Assembly (NCBI RefSeq): GCF_003946265.1
Contig: NZ_RHNO01000005.1
Coordinates: forward strand, 1-64,000
From: Levilactobacillus yonginensis
GTDB taxonomy: Bacteria > Bacillota > Bacilli > Lactobacillales > Lactobacillaceae
DNA length: 64,000 nucleotides
Direction of reading: 5' to 3'
The stretch's first letter is position 1. Every line of letters starts with the position of its first letter. Below the pieces are notes generated by a model, which was not told the DNA's origin, made no database searches, and was given only the letters and a program-made list of their open reading frames with translations. Positions 63,180-64,000 of this stretch are shown here, piece after piece. The position numbers were made by a program, and so were the translations under genes.

Positions 63180-64000
63180 TTATTTTCTTTGCTGACTAAA
63201 TAAATTGAAGAGTTCGGCTAAATAAGCGTGCTGCGGATTGTCCGCCTGATACATGGCGTAAATCACCCGGAGGTCTTCTGGCACCGCCACGGGAATCTTC
63301 ACCAAATCAAACGCCTCAAGGTAAAGGGTATCAGCCACCAGCCCAACCGCCGTCGACGACGACGACTGGACCATCCCCGCAATTGAAATTTCATCAGGAT
63401 AAACGGCCGTCAAATTCAATTGATCACCTAACCCGCGTCGCATCAACGTTCGCTGCACCTTCTGACCGATCAATAGATCTGGCGTATACGTGAGTACCTC
63501 ATAAGGCAACAGGTCGGTCAATGTCAGTCGCCGTCGCTGGGCCAACGGATGGTTAGGCGCCACGACCACGATAAAGGGCTGTTTCAACAACGGATGATAC
63601 AAGACACCCGGTTGCCGGCCGTCAACGGCAGCAATCCCTAGATCCAATGTTTTAGCCGCAAGTCCCCGCAACACGCGCTCCGTAGTTACACTGTGGAGTT
63701 CAAAGGTAATCTGGCGGGTATGGGCTTGCTCAAATTCATGCAAGATTTTCGGTAAATACGTGCCGATAACGGTGGGAATGCAGCCAACCCGAATTTTAAT
63801 GGGCTGTTGCGAGTCCGCCGCTACCACGGCCGCCCCCCATCGTCGAGTGTGGCTAACGTAGTTTGCACCACCTGCAAAAGCGCCCGACCGGTAGCGGTCA
63901 ACGTAATGTGCCGACCCTGGTGCGTGAAAAGTGTTAGGTTAAGTTCCGTTTCCAACCGATGAACAGCGTTGGTCAGACTCGGTTGGCTAACGCGCAGCTC
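63180..64000 (-). pseudogene. LysR-family regulator, frameshifted and cut by the window edge
   Basis: The minus strand from 64000 encodes a LysR HTH (VSQPSLTNAVHRLETEL, then GRHITLTATG) in one frame, ending at a TAG shortly after a run of six G (plus 63833-63838). The effector domain (AADSQQPIKIRVGCIPT onward, 63180-63829) is in another frame. A seventh G would join them into LDDGGAAVVAADS. The gene is thus broken by a homopolymer indel, or the run is variable or misread. The N-terminus lies beyond 64000. Confidence 0.75.

Overview
The window looks like chromosome of a lactic acid bacterium of the family Lactobacillaceae. The evidence is a genome of roughly even GC, strong AGGAGG ribosome sites, a class II (B12-dependent) ribonucleotide reductase of the Lactobacillus leichmannii type, the Lactobacillales form of GalT, PepO, a Pst phosphate system, several CcpA (cre) sites and many small secreted proteins. 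The lactonase and the GC content would fit a heterofermentative Levilactobacillus-like species, but that is inference.

Layout. 1-3.5 kb: a minus-strand group (four-repeat protein, membrane protein, zinc ribbon, macro-domain ADP-ribose hydrolase) and an asparaginase. 3.6-7.9 kb: a 51-residue protein, a guanine-type purine riboswitch driving a xanthine permease, and a NatAB-like ABC exporter. 7.9-9.2 kb: tRNA-Ala(CGC) followed by an AT-rich island with GGTAACC iterons, an unknown gene and a coiled-coil gene broken by an amber codon. 9.2-16.1 kb: secreted protein, alpha/beta hydrolase, glycerol facilitator, potABCD. 16.1-19.7 kb: pstSCAB with a PhoP-like box. 20-25.3 kb: small genes including an HPr-like protein without the catalytic His and with Asp at the Ser46 position, under a CcpA site; then a coupled three-gene operon (nuclease-helicase, MmcB-like nuclease, Sce7725-like protein) that resembles a DNA-processing or defence module. 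26-43 kb: esterase-like pseudoenzyme, lactonase, APC permease, two VIT1/CCC1 carriers next to a Fur-family regulator, a secreted amidase, a YibE/F pair, a universal stress protein, a lipoprotein, a MarR regulator and PepO. 43-57.6 kb: ribonucleotide reductase with tandem NrdR boxes, and a complete Leloir galactose cluster (galP, galK, galE, galT, galR, pgm, galM) with CcpA and probable GalR sites. 57.8-64 kb: acyl-CoA dehydrogenase with EtfBA of clostridial style, a PEPCK-like P-loop protein, and a frameshifted LysR gene cut by the window edge.

The most unusual content lies between the genes. Thirteen copies (two of them truncated) of a 165-190 bp repeat fold into the same plan: one closing stem and three internal hairpins. 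Stem sequences differ between copies while pairing is kept. The copies sit at gene 3' ends, mostly as opposed pairs between convergent genes, and all thirteen have the same orientation relative to the gene they follow. One copy has inserted into the flank of another with a visible 6-bp target duplication, so the family has been mobile. No encoded transposase is visible here. A second, smaller repeat family (two copies) with GAGAC/GTCTC hairpins is also present. No rRNA, CRISPR array or complete insertion sequence was seen.
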